A stretch of 44,764 nt of DNA. Origin: a virus. Each line of letters starts with the position of its first letter. The first letter of the stretch is position 1. Of this stretch, positions 8,901 to 17,363 are shown piece after piece. Below the pieces are notes generated by a model. The model had not been told where the DNA came from and searched no databases. It was given only the letters and a program-made list of their open reading frames with translations. The position numbers and the translations under genes are program-made. The stretch spans positions 1-44,764 of the IMG/VR virus record IMGVR_UViG_3300026521_000025. The stretch is one strand, 5' to 3'.

Positions 8901-11900
8901 AAACCAAAGCTAAAGAATTTGCAAATAGAAAAGTTACAGAACATCATAGAAAGAATCTTGGTATTATAGGTAGATTGAAAAGAGCTGGAGTACAATTAAA
9001 AGATACTCTATTAGATGCTAGTAACTCTGTAGCTCAGATAACAACAGCATTGCTTTCGAGTAAGACATTAGCTAGAATAACTAAGTCTGGTGGTAAGATG
9101 AATGCAAAAGATGAATTCGGTAAAGCAATTGACATTAGAGATATCATCGGACTAAAGATGGAAGAACACGGTTTTAAAAAACCAGACATTACTATAGATG
9201 GAAAGAAAGCATCATGGAAAGATTTAGTTAAACCAATCTTCATGAAAGAGAACTATGGTCAAGGAAGAAAAGGATTAATCAACGGGATTGCAGAACATCA
9301 AGGTATAAGTAAAGCAGATGCAGAAATATTCTTAAAAGAGTATGAGAAAGCATTTGAATCATTAGCTCCAGAAATGAAGAAACTAAAAGAAGAAATGATT
9401 AAAGCTTACAAGAAGTCTGGTGGAACAATTAAATATACATTACCAGATGATTTTGAAGTAGAGTTTCAAATTAAAAAAGAAGTTGATGGAAGTTATAAGA
9501 TAAGTGGAAACACTATGGATTTTACTGTTAAAATAGATGACATCAATGAAGCTAGTATGGCAATACTTCCAAGAATAATTCACTCTGTAGATGCTTATGT
9601 AGCTAAACAAATGAATGCAAAAGGAATTGCAACGGTACATGATGCATTCCAAACTCCTGCTGAATGGGTAGCTAAATATGGACAGAAGAAAGCAGATGAA
9701 ATGACTGCTAAAGCTTATGGTGAAATAATGGCTAAAGTAAATGATGCAGACATTATGGACCAAATACTATATTCTATAAGTGGTAAAATAACAGACAAAC
9801 TTGCAAAAGAAAAAACAATGTCTGGTGAATTATCAATGTTGGATTCAGACATATATGATGCAACAACTAAATCAGTCAAAGAAGGAACTTTATCTTCTGA
9901 AGATATTAAATATTCAGCAGAACATATGGAATCTATAGTACCAGAGGAAATTGCAGGTAAAGTAGAAAAAGCTAAACTAAGAAAAATGGATGTATCTTCA
10001 CCTAAGACTGAAGATGATGCAATGTTAGAGTTTATGGCTACTGGAGATGTAAGAGAATCTAATTACAAACAGATAGTATCTGATATGGTAAATGAATCTG
10101 GATTAAGAACAATGTCAGTTGCAAAGAATGATGATAATGTATTTGAAAGACAAATAGCATTAGCACATCAATCATCTGTTTATAACGATAAACTTGCGAT
10201 AGAAGCTCCTAAAGGAGTTAATGAAGAAGTATGGAACAGAGTACAGAAGAATATCTTCATTGAAGCTAGAGCTAAACTAGAGCTAAACCCACTACTAAGA
10301 AAAGTAATACAGGGTGAAAGAAAGTACTTCGATAAGAATGGAAAAATGATTGGAGACACAACAGAAACATATCAGCAACTCCTAGTAAAAGCAAAAAGAA
10401 TACAAAGAAAAATAACAAAAGCACAAAGAACAAAAGATATACAAGAATTAAAAAGAATAGAAGCATACACAAAAGAAATAGAAGCAGGAATAGAAAAACT
10501 AGAGAAACTTCCAGAAAAGAAAAAGACACAGGTAATGAAAGTAGGAACAAAATACGAAACACTTTCAAAAAAAGTTAAAGGATGGAAGGAAAACAAAATA
10601 AGAACAACTGAAGAAACAGAAGCTGAATTATTAGTAAATGATACAGCATATGGAGAACCAGATGCAACTGTATGGGAACAGTTTAAAAGATTTATAAAAA
10701 CACAAACTTCAAATGATGAAGTATCAAAAGCATTTAATAAACTATTCTATAACAGAAAAGTAAGTGATGCAAATGTTGCTCAAAAAGCTGAAGCAGTTCA
10801 AACTAAACTAGACTCAATAGTGAAAGAAAAAGATAGAAAACTATTCACAGAACATCTAGTACATAGAGATGCAACAATAAGCAGAAAGTACACAGAAGAA
10901 CAAGGAAAAGAATTCCTAGAAAATACTAAACATATATACGAACAAGCTAAACCTGCAATAGATAAAGCTGTTAAGGCATGGGGAAGAGAAGAGTATCAAA
11001 CTGGAAGCTTTCTTAACAACAGTAGGTTAATCGCAGAACACTATAATATGACACAAGATATGGCTCCAATCATAGATGATATAATATCGTTAAAAACAAT
11101 GAATGGACTATCTTGGCAATTTGTAGAAAACTTCAAAGGGAAAGACTTAGACTATATTTTTGATATGATTCAGAACAATAGAGCTAGAGGTAAAAAACTA
11201 CTTGGAAGTAACTATGTGAATGGATATGCAAAAGAAGTAAATGATACTGGATACAATCTGCAAGGATTAGATGTAGAAAGTAAATTTGAAATGGGAGCAA
11301 TACCAAGTACAAAAGAAAACTCAAAAGTTGGATACTTTGATACAGATGCAAAAGATGAAGTGAGAGTCTGGTTAATGGAGAAATATGGAGACGAAAATCC
11401 TCCATCAGGATTCCAATCAAGACAAGAAATGCTAAGATTTGCAGAAGAAAAAGATTACAAGGTAACGAGTAAAGGATTTAGAAAAGTAGTAGATGGAGAA
11501 GCAAGAGATAAAGCTGGAAGAAGTAATGATTTTACAAGAATTATGACAGAAACTTACAGAGCTACAGAACTAAAAGAACAGCAAAGAATACTCGTAAAAG
11601 GTATTGCAGAAGAACTGTTAAAAGGTGGCAATGCTGTTATTAGTACACATCCAAAAGAAAACTTTGTAAAACTAACTAAAGAACAGATAGCTAGTCGTCC
11701 ATACATGTTGAAGGAAAACTTGAAATATGTACACAAGGACTTAGTGGAACCACTTCTAGGAAGAGATGAAGTAAGAGCCTACAATGGAGAAGTACAAGCA
11801 TTTAAAATAGCAGATAGAGTATGGGCTAACTTAAATACAAGATTTAAAAAGAATGTAGTATTGTTTAATCCATCTTCACACAAGAATGCATTAATAGTGA

Positions 11901-12850
11901 ATCAAACACTAGGATTAAATGTAGGAATATCTCCAAATAAGTTAAAGAACTTTCAAATAGAAGCAGTAAAACAAAGCAAAGAAAATGCAAAAATACTACA
12001 GAGAATTGCTGAAGCTGAAGCTGTTGGTAAACCAACTAAAAGATTATATAAATTACTAGAGAAATCAGATTTATATAAAATGGAAAAGATGGGATTATCA
12101 ACAAATAAAGTAGAAGGAATGTTAGGTTCAAATGATGCAATAGCAAGTTTCCTATCTAAAATGACAAATGGAAAGTTTGATACTATAGCAAGAGAGATAA
12201 CTTTTGGAGATAACTCTTATGTAGCTAAGAAGTCAGCGCAACTGTTTTCAATGATTGATACAGGAGGAAGATACGGAGTAGCTAAAGGACTGATGGAAAA
12301 AGTAAATAAGAAAACTGGTAAGAACTATACTATGCAAGAAGCAGTAGACATTGCAAATGGACTATTTGCAGATATGGATAGAATGGTACCAGCTTTTATA
12401 GAAAAAGCAGATAAGTACGGAATACCTTTTAGTAAATGGTTCTCTTTATCTTCACCAGTACTTCTTAGAATGACAAAAGGAAACATGGGCAAATCAATAG
12501 CATTAGGAATAGTACTATATGAACTATCAATAATGACAGATTTAAACTTATCATCAGTTAATCCAATTGAAGCAATGATTGACTTTACTGAACAATCAAC
12601 TATAGGTCAAGTAGAAGATGTAATAAAAACTCCATTGAATAAACTATCATCTTATCTAATTCCAAATATATACAAAGATATATATAAAGAATATAGAGAA
12701 GGAGACAAAGGATACAGTAGAGACCATAGATTTTTACTTAAGAAAAGAAGTAAAGATTTAACAGACTTTAAACCAGTTGGAAGAGACCTAAGAGGAGTAA
12801 GCCAACAAATGGTAGAAAGCTTTACTGGAAAACAAAAAAAGAAAATATAA
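5924..12850 (+). CDS. Giant virion RNA polymerase (T7-like core) with GIY-YIG-like and LPD-like domains
   Basis: 2308 residues. Residues ~98-185 look like a GIY-YIG (T5orf172/MUG113) domain: LYKLI, VKYGKAGDG, then NRY. Residues ~400-1000 are highly charged and helical. Residues ~1031-1245 carry the catalytic motifs of a T7-like RNA polymerase: motif A DASNSVAQ (D1031), motif B KPIFMKENYG (K1103, Y1111, the KxxxMxxxYG spacing of T7), TLPDDFEVEF, IIHSVDAYV (H1220) and motif C VHDAF (D1240). I cannot find the TxxGR motif expected upstream of motif A. The last third contains a segment like the large polyvalent-protein domain LPD38 (LFADMDRMVPAFIEKADKYG and PFSKWFSLSS). A polymerase in the middle of a giant protein is the N4 gp50 plan. 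Inferred role: ejected with the DNA to transcribe early genes. Confidence 0.82.
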   Translation: MTASEILALDTKIRNENIEQESRPLQQNSIWQNIEDRWDRGLTRVGDITGIQGIKPDTVKFGGKTYATKNKIFNDLSGEELDEKLTNLTAKTQDEADGKLYKLINPSTGEVKYGKAGDGVWNRYSNDPLFQANWDVIYERPMKDVDTAEALIHGNKGARESRSLDYGQAKNALLNAGGTEIYKKDPVIKHVSQAINKLRPVQKSMLDDILETVAKAPEGALISSGYKAQEHVGEDSKYYSKDGTTRVDRMVKSAKDTASDFLRVGLPIAVDKTMGGASAMIAGATELLGGDSTYTRQAQDYWKDRAKLNQAQAVNKEGLAQTMGELALDFAVPAVGPIAKTISTAKKIAQGTIQGFVINAGYEQLKEASGIKEGEEAMPLTAGGIGAVIGMVIGGSQGKAIAKAFDEGTIEQQKKIFESLPEETQKAVSMEVKKKDLSEPEKKTDIAIEDKTKNKAEDAFPDEQVSKPTVEPKQQTASETLRKLPKKPSEIKKEELEKSPYTAINPMTGEYEKVLKPEPVATLKKQDKLKPKKEVVKTKKGKVITSPEVIEGKKKLESLEWEVVSPKDKEGLPLKENEYVPEVNNPKQFKYGYDEVGRVYVEEGSQLSHQGGLAQKASLKQKAPRKVTNTDEEVARRLEFYDRDESLRETYGQTQASYKENKELSKSEKLANRLQFEKEQYKDIIKNSELTKEDRAKAREKLSELNKKKITDYTTDKTAKTMAQAELDKQTKIELDDTGKREEDIREEYEEWSKGNKPNPTKSEGRTYSNIKKKLAKLESEAKKEIREVRKKEKMLGKDFDEKNITDAQKQAYRDEIANIQDYQYMKSDLLAYEKKLLDIEELRYRESRRIDDKLYRDKESSFEEGYERGTRVENYQNKILKEYDDIGFKKLKSDIEFNDWTPSGKPESQEWKAEREAKELKQSTTKHEQIVANLEKAKELGDNPRRTGTKRRGQRLLSDSQFKDVQDDILTLEEIANKTSPIGLKSDIKELKTKAKEFANRKVTEHHRKNLGIIGRLKRAGVQLKDTLLDASNSVAQITTALLSSKTLARITKSGGKMNAKDEFGKAIDIRDIIGLKMEEHGFKKPDITIDGKKASWKDLVKPIFMKENYGQGRKGLINGIAEHQGISKADAEIFLKEYEKAFESLAPEMKKLKEEMIKAYKKSGGTIKYTLPDDFEVEFQIKKEVDGSYKISGNTMDFTVKIDDINEASMAILPRIIHSVDAYVAKQMNAKGIATVHDAFQTPAEWVAKYGQKKADEMTAKAYGEIMAKVNDADIMDQILYSISGKITDKLAKEKTMSGELSMLDSDIYDATTKSVKEGTLSSEDIKYSAEHMESIVPEEIAGKVEKAKLRKMDVSSPKTEDDAMLEFMATGDVRESNYKQIVSDMVNESGLRTMSVAKNDDNVFERQIALAHQSSVYNDKLAIEAPKGVNEEVWNRVQKNIFIEARAKLELNPLLRKVIQGERKYFDKNGKMIGDTTETYQQLLVKAKRIQRKITKAQRTKDIQELKRIEAYTKEIEAGIEKLEKLPEKKKTQVMKVGTKYETLSKKVKGWKENKIRTTEETEAELLVNDTAYGEPDATVWEQFKRFIKTQTSNDEVSKAFNKLFYNRKVSDANVAQKAEAVQTKLDSIVKEKDRKLFTEHLVHRDATISRKYTEEQGKEFLENTKHIYEQAKPAIDKAVKAWGREEYQTGSFLNNSRLIAEHYNMTQDMAPIIDDIISLKTMNGLSWQFVENFKGKDLDYIFDMIQNNRARGKKLLGSNYVNGYAKEVNDTGYNLQGLDVESKFEMGAIPSTKENSKVGYFDTDAKDEVRVWLMEKYGDENPPSGFQSRQEMLRFAEEKDYKVTSKGFRKVVDGEARDKAGRSNDFTRIMTETYRATELKEQQRILVKGIAEELLKGGNAVISTHPKENFVKLTKEQIASRPYMLKENLKYVHKDLVEPLLGRDEVRAYNGEVQAFKIADRVWANLNTRFKKNVVLFNPSSHKNALIVNQTLGLNVGISPNKLKNFQIEAVKQSKENAKILQRIAEAEAVGKPTKRLYKLLEKSDLYKMEKMGLSTNKVEGMLGSNDAIASFLSKMTNGKFDTIAREITFGDNSYVAKKSAQLFSMIDTGGRYGVAKGLMEKVNKKTGKNYTMQEAVDIANGLFADMDRMVPAFIEKADKYGIPFSKWFSLSSPVLLRMTKGNMGKSIALGIVLYELSIMTDLNLSSVNPIEAMIDFTEQSTIGQVEDVIKTPLNKLSSYLIPNIYKDIYKEYREGDKGYSRDHRFLLKKRSKDLTDFKPVGRDLRGVSQQMVESFTGKQKKKI

Positions 12851-12870
12851 ATAAACAAAGGAAGGGAATT

Positions 12871-13227
12871 ATGGGAGACTTAACTAAACACTTTAGTAGA
12901 AAAGAACTAGAATGTAAATGTGGTTGTGGGTTGTATATTTATAATCAAGAACTGCTAGATGTACTGGAAGATGTTAGAGAACATTTTAATAAACCAGTAA
13001 CAGTAACATCAAGTACAAGATGTATAAAGCACAACAAAGAAGTAGGTGGTAGAGAACATTCTCAACACTTACTAGGAACAGCATCTGATATACAAGTAAA
13101 AGATACTGAACCAGAAGTTGTAGCTGAATACTTAGAGAATGAACATCCAAGTAGATATGGTATTGGTCAATATAAAACATTTACTCATGTAGATGTAAGA
13201 CCATATAAGGCTAGATGGATTTCATAA
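12871..13227 (+). CDS. M15-family peptidase, endolysin or virion peptidase
   Basis: 118 residues, the length of a stand-alone Peptidase_M15_3 domain. The zinc ligands are visible: H66 and D73 in HLLGTASDI (HxxxxxxD) and H106 in THVDV, with SSTRC at 47-51. These enzymes cut peptide bonds in peptidoglycan. The N-terminal CKCGCG is common in this phage group. There is no signal peptide, so release would need the holin. The gene lies between the virion polymerase and the tail fibre, not beside the holin. It could therefore be the lysis endolysin or a cell-wall hydrolase used at entry. A ribosome site (AAGGAAGGG) precedes the start. Confidence 0.85.
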   Translation: MGDLTKHFSRKELECKCGCGLYIYNQELLDVLEDVREHFNKPVTVTSSTRCIKHNKEVGGREHSQHLLGTASDIQVKDTEPEVVAEYLENEHPSRYGIGQYKTFTHVDVRPYKARWIS

Positions 13228-13246
13228 TTAAAACAAAAGGAACAGA

Positions 13247-15700
13247 ATGGCAATAGTACCAGAATTCATAAGTGTATTAAGAAACATTAGAGATACTCTA
13301 TATCCATCTATAGTAACAAAAGAAGCAACTGTTGTATCAGCAGAAGCTAATGTGGTAACTATAGAAGATAATGTAGAAGCAATACAAGAAGATGTTACAA
13401 GAAAGAATCAAGAACTTAAGGAAATTTCAGTTGTTACACCAGTAACTACTGTTCCAAATAAACCTAATGGAGACACTGGTGATGCTAATGTAATTTACAA
13501 TGCAACTACTAATCAATTTACTTTTGATGTACCAGTAGGTCCTAAAGGTGAATCTATGAGAATAGATTATACAGTAGCAACAGCAAATGATTTACTAGCA
13601 TTAACTGTAAACACTGGAGATATTGCATTTGTAGAAGATGAATCATCAAACTATGTAAAAGTAGCTACAGGAAACAATGCAGACTTAGTACTAGATTGGT
13701 CAGACCCAATTGCTATTACTCAAACTACGGACTTTGATGGATTAACAGATACTCCATCAGGAAAGACTGGAAGTGCTGGGAAGGTATTAACAGTAAATAA
13801 TGCAGAGACAGAGATTGTATTTGCAGGAAGAAAAGAACTAGGAATTGTTGGATACAACTATGTAGAAAACAAGATATTTGATAAAGCAATCAATGAATCA
13901 CCATTAATATCTAAAACAGTATTTGGTACTGCTAGAGAAGGATATGGTAACTTCTCAACATTAAGTGGTTCACCATCATTATCATCTGGATATATGACAA
14001 TTATTAATGGTACTTCAGCAAGTGATGTAAATAACTTTACAAAAAGTAAATCATACATTGAAGCTAAGTTAAAATTTAATAGTTTAGTAGATGGAGCTAC
14101 AATTGTAGATTGTGGTAACATGAAGCTATTTATTAGCTCAAATGGATATGTAGCAGTAACAGATGGAACTACTACAAATGAACTAACTGCATTAACACTA
14201 AACACAACAGATGATTATATGTTCTTTGCAACAGAGAAAGAACTAATTGCTATCAATCTAACAGCATCAGTAATGTACTCTAATTCAGTACTACTAACTA
14301 TAACAGCAAGTACATCTGGACAAATTGATGTAGGTGGATTAGGACTAGAAGCATCTATATATGATGTAAATGTAGGAGACAGAACAAACTTCACACAAAT
14401 TGATGGTTTATACTATGAGTTTGCCAAAGGATGGAGAAAGGAATCAATTGGTGGAGATTTACTAGTAGATGTAAATACGAATTCAATATATAATGATTTA
14501 GATATTCTATCTGGTGGAGATGCAACAGAAAATAAAATTAGATTTGACTTAGGTAAAGGTGGACAGTTCCAAGGTCAAAAGATAACACTAAGTTTCACTA
14601 GTACATCTAATGGTGTAGGTTCAAATACAATTACACTAGACTTTGTAACTGATAGAGGTTCATCTATTAATACAAACAGAGTAATTACTCAAAACTTAGG
14701 AACTATGCTATTAGACAATGGAGTTACAAAACAATACTCAGCAACTTATGATATTGATTTATTAACTGATACTTATATGGCAGAAGATTCACTAGACTAT
14801 GTAGAGGTAACATTACCTTCATCTGTTGAGTTTAAGATTAATATAACAGAACCTAAAGTAGAACTAGGTGAACAAGTAACAGAATTTGTACCAACTTCAA
14901 GATTTAGTGACAACTACACTAAAGAAGAAATAGAATCATTTCCTATCACAATGACCAATAAAACACTAAATGATATTACTAACTTCATCGGTGCTAATCA
15001 TATCCACTATAAAGTAAAAGCTACTGAAGATTTAGTCAAAGGTGATTTAGTAAAAGTAACTGGATATAATGCTGGTGAAGATGCAACTGAAGTAGCTAAA
15101 GTAACAGCAACTACAGATGTAGTATTTGGTATTGTAGAAAACGATATGTTAAATGAAACATTTGATAAGATAACACAAAATGGCACTGTTGATGGTTTAG
15201 ATACTTCACTATATCCAGAAAACACAATTCTATACAGTAATGGAACTGGTGGGTTTACAGATGTACAACCAACTACTGGATACTATCAAGCATTAGCATT
15301 AGTATTAAAATCAAATGCAAATGTAGGTGCAGTATATTTTGTAGCATCAGAACCAGTAAGAAGTAATGGACAATTGCTAGAAGATTTGAGGACTAATACA
15401 GATTTTGTAAAATCTAATTGTATAGCTTGGGTTAGTTCAACAGATACAGGAACAATTGAAAGTAGCTATGGTGTTGCAAGCGTAACAAATGATGCAACTG
15501 GGGAATATACAATAAACTACATAGACCAAGTAAACACAACGAGCGTATCAGTAAATGGTAACTCAATAGTTTCAGATGGTTCAAGAAGACAAGTTGTAGC
15601 AACTGGACGAACATCTACATCGGTATCAATAATGATAAGAAATGGTTCGGGAACAGCAATTAACTCTTATTTCTCATTACAAATATTCGGAGGGCAATAA
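13247..15700 (+). CDS. Tail fibre / receptor-binding protein
   Basis: 817 residues. The N terminus (1-60) is a helical attachment region with repeated VTIEDNVEAIQEDV-like heptads. A short collagen-like GPKGES lies near residue 100. Beta-rich domains follow, including FDGLTDTPSGKTGSAGKVLTV (a frequent fibre linker motif, quoted in part) and a LamG-like region near 230-390. The C-terminal ~70 residues form a compact Ser/Gly/Val-rich domain (YTINYIDQVNTTSVSVNG). The whole layout is that of a trimeric phage fibre. The next gene looks like its small partner. This is the first candidate for host recognition. Confidence 0.8.
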   Translation: MAIVPEFISVLRNIRDTLYPSIVTKEATVVSAEANVVTIEDNVEAIQEDVTRKNQELKEISVVTPVTTVPNKPNGDTGDANVIYNATTNQFTFDVPVGPKGESMRIDYTVATANDLLALTVNTGDIAFVEDESSNYVKVATGNNADLVLDWSDPIAITQTTDFDGLTDTPSGKTGSAGKVLTVNNAETEIVFAGRKELGIVGYNYVENKIFDKAINESPLISKTVFGTAREGYGNFSTLSGSPSLSSGYMTIINGTSASDVNNFTKSKSYIEAKLKFNSLVDGATIVDCGNMKLFISSNGYVAVTDGTTTNELTALTLNTTDDYMFFATEKELIAINLTASVMYSNSVLLTITASTSGQIDVGGLGLEASIYDVNVGDRTNFTQIDGLYYEFAKGWRKESIGGDLLVDVNTNSIYNDLDILSGGDATENKIRFDLGKGGQFQGQKITLSFTSTSNGVGSNTITLDFVTDRGSSINTNRVITQNLGTMLLDNGVTKQYSATYDIDLLTDTYMAEDSLDYVEVTLPSSVEFKINITEPKVELGEQVTEFVPTSRFSDNYTKEEIESFPITMTNKTLNDITNFIGANHIHYKVKATEDLVKGDLVKVTGYNAGEDATEVAKVTATTDVVFGIVENDMLNETFDKITQNGTVDGLDTSLYPENTILYSNGTGGFTDVQPTTGYYQALALVLKSNANVGAVYFVASEPVRSNGQLLEDLRTNTDFVKSNCIAWVSSTDTGTIESSYGVASVTNDATGEYTINYIDQVNTTSVSVNGNSIVSDGSRRQVVATGRTSTSVSIMIRNGSGTAINSYFSLQIFGGQ

Positions 15701-16096
15701 ATGAAATATTTTTATAAAATAAATACAGATAAACAGGTTAGTCTAGGAAGTGGTTTCATTACTCCTGATGGATACACTGAATATATAAAAGGATATGAAC
15801 CAAGAGAATTATTAGACTCATTGGAGATTAAAAAAATATCAGATAATACAAGTATAATTAGTGATAAAGTTCAAGAGTACTTAAATAATACAGCACAGTA
15901 TCTTGGTTATGACGATATAAATTCAATAGCAAAATGGTGTGGATACACAAATTCAAGACAAGCTGAATGTGAAGCATTAGGTATGTTTGCAGGTAATTGT
16001 TGGGATATAGTAAAACAAGTTGAAGATGATGTATTATCTGGAAAGAGAACTATGCCAACAGCAGATACTGTAATATCAGAACTACCAGTATTCTAA
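15701..16096 (+). CDS. Possible tail-fibre assembly or accessory protein
   Basis: 131 residues, starting one base after the fibre gene stop with GGAGGGC as ribosome site. The N-terminal half resembles the short beta domain of fibre-assembly proteins (KYFYKINTDKQVSLGSG, then ITPDGYTEY). The C-terminal half is helical with AKWCGYTNSRQAECEALG and a conserved-looking WDIVKQVEDDVLSGKR. Similar small proteins follow fibre genes in many phages as chaperones. This is inference from position and general look. Confidence 0.5.
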   Translation: MKYFYKINTDKQVSLGSGFITPDGYTEYIKGYEPRELLDSLEIKKISDNTSIISDKVQEYLNNTAQYLGYDDINSIAKWCGYTNSRQAECEALGMFAGNCWDIVKQVEDDVLSGKRTMPTADTVISELPVF

Positions 16097-16097
16097 T

Positions 16098-16319
16098 ATG
16101 AATTGCTGTACATTATATCCAGATGGTAATTGGAATAAATGTTGTTGTAGACATGATAGAAGATATGAAAACAAAAGATTAAATAGAAGTCAAGCAGATG
16201 AACTACTGTTTAGATGTGTACTAAAAAAATCTAACATCATTAATGCCACCATTATGTGGCTAGGTGTTAGAGCATTCGGTTGGTACTTCTACAAAAAGGC
16301 AGACAATGGCATGGTATGA
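16098..16319 (+). CDS. Small membrane protein with CCxxHD motif (phospholipase A2-like signature)
   Basis: 73 residues. The N terminus has MNCCTLYPDGNWNKCCCRHD followed by RRY. CCxRHDxxY is close to the secreted phospholipase A2 active-site signature (CCxxHDxC), although the cysteine after HD is replaced. A hydrophobic segment (INATIMWLGVRAFGWYFY, residues ~48-65) suggests membrane association. It overlaps the holin gene and opens the lysis group. It might disrupt the outer membrane in place of spanins, which I do not see. The function is inference and the motif is incomplete. Confidence 0.5.
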   Translation: MNCCTLYPDGNWNKCCCRHDRRYENKRLNRSQADELLFRCVLKKSNIINATIMWLGVRAFGWYFYKKADNGMV

Positions 16320-16668
16320 TATATTTGGAGGTTCAATAGCTAAATCAATTGAGAATATAGCTACTGAATTTATTGAGACTGATATGGAATCAGCAGAAGC
16401 AAAAGCATTGATGGTTAAGACATTAGACCCTAATGGATTAATGAGAAAGCAGATATCAAAAGATGTAACTTTAATGTACAAGATTTATCTCTTTACTTCT
16501 TTAACTTTGCTGATATTTCAGTTTTTTGGGATAGGTAACATTGAACAAATAAAAGATGTTACTAGCAAGCTTATAGAATTATTCTTACCGATAACTGGTA
16601 TGTTTTCAATGATAGTAGGTGCTTCTTTTGGAGTTAATGCAATAAATACAATGAAAGGTAAGGATTGA
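16306..16668 (+). CDS. Holin
   Basis: 120 residues from the ATG at 16306. A longer in-frame extension to 16264 has no ribosome site and lies inside the upstream gene. Two hydrophobic helices are visible: YKIYLFTSLTLLIFQFFGIG (about 63-82) and LPITGMFSMIVGASFGVNAI (about 95-114). The N-terminal amphipathic region WYDIFGGSIAKSIENIA and the short charged tail MKGKD fit a class II holin with both ends in the cytoplasm. Its neighbours are the CCxxHD protein and an XhlA-like protein. Confidence 0.72.
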   Translation: MAWYDIFGGSIAKSIENIATEFIETDMESAEAKALMVKTLDPNGLMRKQISKDVTLMYKIYLFTSLTLLIFQFFGIGNIEQIKDVTSKLIELFLPITGMFSMIVGASFGVNAINTMKGKD

Positions 16669-17081
16669 GTGAAGATGAGTTAAAGAATGAACTAAGAGAA
16701 AAAGTAGCAGGACATGAAACTAGGTTTGTGTTAATAGCACAATCAATGGAACATCAATCAGAAGCACTCTCATCAGTAGCAACAAAAGTAGATAACATGA
16801 TTGAAATGATTGCTAAACAGAATGTTTTAATGGAAAGACTACATAACCTAGAAGAAAATCTAAGAGAATCATTTGGTAGAGTACACAAGAAAATAACTGT
16901 ACTGGAGGATAACCAGAATGGACAAGGTTGTTCTGCTTTGAAGGTTAATGCACAAGCTGATGCAGGAAGAGATGCTAGGATTAAGAAACTAGAGAACTCA
17001 CTTACTTGGGTTGTGCGAATAGTAATAGGTTCTTTAATAACGGGACTTATGACTACACTGTTTATAATGGCTAGAACATAA
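16665..17081 (+). CDS. XhlA-like coiled-coil membrane protein of the lysis group
   Basis: 138 residues. The start is a TTG (16665-16667) overlapping the holin stop as TTGA, preceded by AAGGTAAGGA. The only nearby ATG is out of frame. Residues ~1-110 are charged helices with heptad spacing (VDNMIEMIAKQNVLMERLHN). Residues ~113-136 form one membrane helix (VVRIVIGSLITGLMTTLFIM). A coiled coil followed by a C-terminal membrane anchor is the XhlA plan, a family that assists holins. It could be a spanin-like protein instead, but those normally have the anchor first. Confidence 0.6.
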   Translation: MSEDELKNELREKVAGHETRFVLIAQSMEHQSEALSSVATKVDNMIEMIAKQNVLMERLHNLEENLRESFGRVHKKITVLEDNQNGQGCSALKVNAQADAGRDARIKKLENSLTWVVRIVIGSLITGLMTTLFIMART

Positions 17082-17117
17082 TGTTCTGGTCATACAAATA
17101 AAATACAAAGGAAAGAA

Positions 17118-17354
17118 ATGAATTTAACAAGAGATACAAGAGGAATGGTAATACAATCATTTGCACCTAAGGGTGGTAAAACAATTACAGCAGGAGCTTA
17201 TGTTCCAACAAGTAATGAAACAATCATTTTAGGTAATGTAACTGATATTACACTAGATAACATCATAGTATCATATCCAGCAGGAACAGTTGTAATTCTA
17301 TTACAAGGTGTATCATATACATTTGGTACAGATACTCCAGTTCATTCAATGTAG
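17118..17354 (+). CDS. Small beta-rich protein, unknown
   Basis: 78 residues of alternating Thr/Ile/Val strands (TVVILLQGVSYTFGTDTPVH at the end). It has no membrane segment and no motif I know. It lies ten bases before the LamG adhesin gene and has an AAGGAAAG ribosome site. It may be a capsid or fibre accessory protein. The function is unknown. Confidence 0.6.
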   Translation: MNLTRDTRGMVIQSFAPKGGKTITAGAYVPTSNETIILGNVTDITLDNIIVSYPAGTVVILLQGVSYTFGTDTPVHSM

Positions 17355-17363
17355 GATAAAGGT

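Noticed and set aside
9440-10596. Long open frames on the - strand (here and throughout, up to 149 codons)
   Set aside because: All are shadows of strong + strand genes, with hydrophobic Leu/Ser/Phe-rich compositions typical of antisense reading of A-rich genes.
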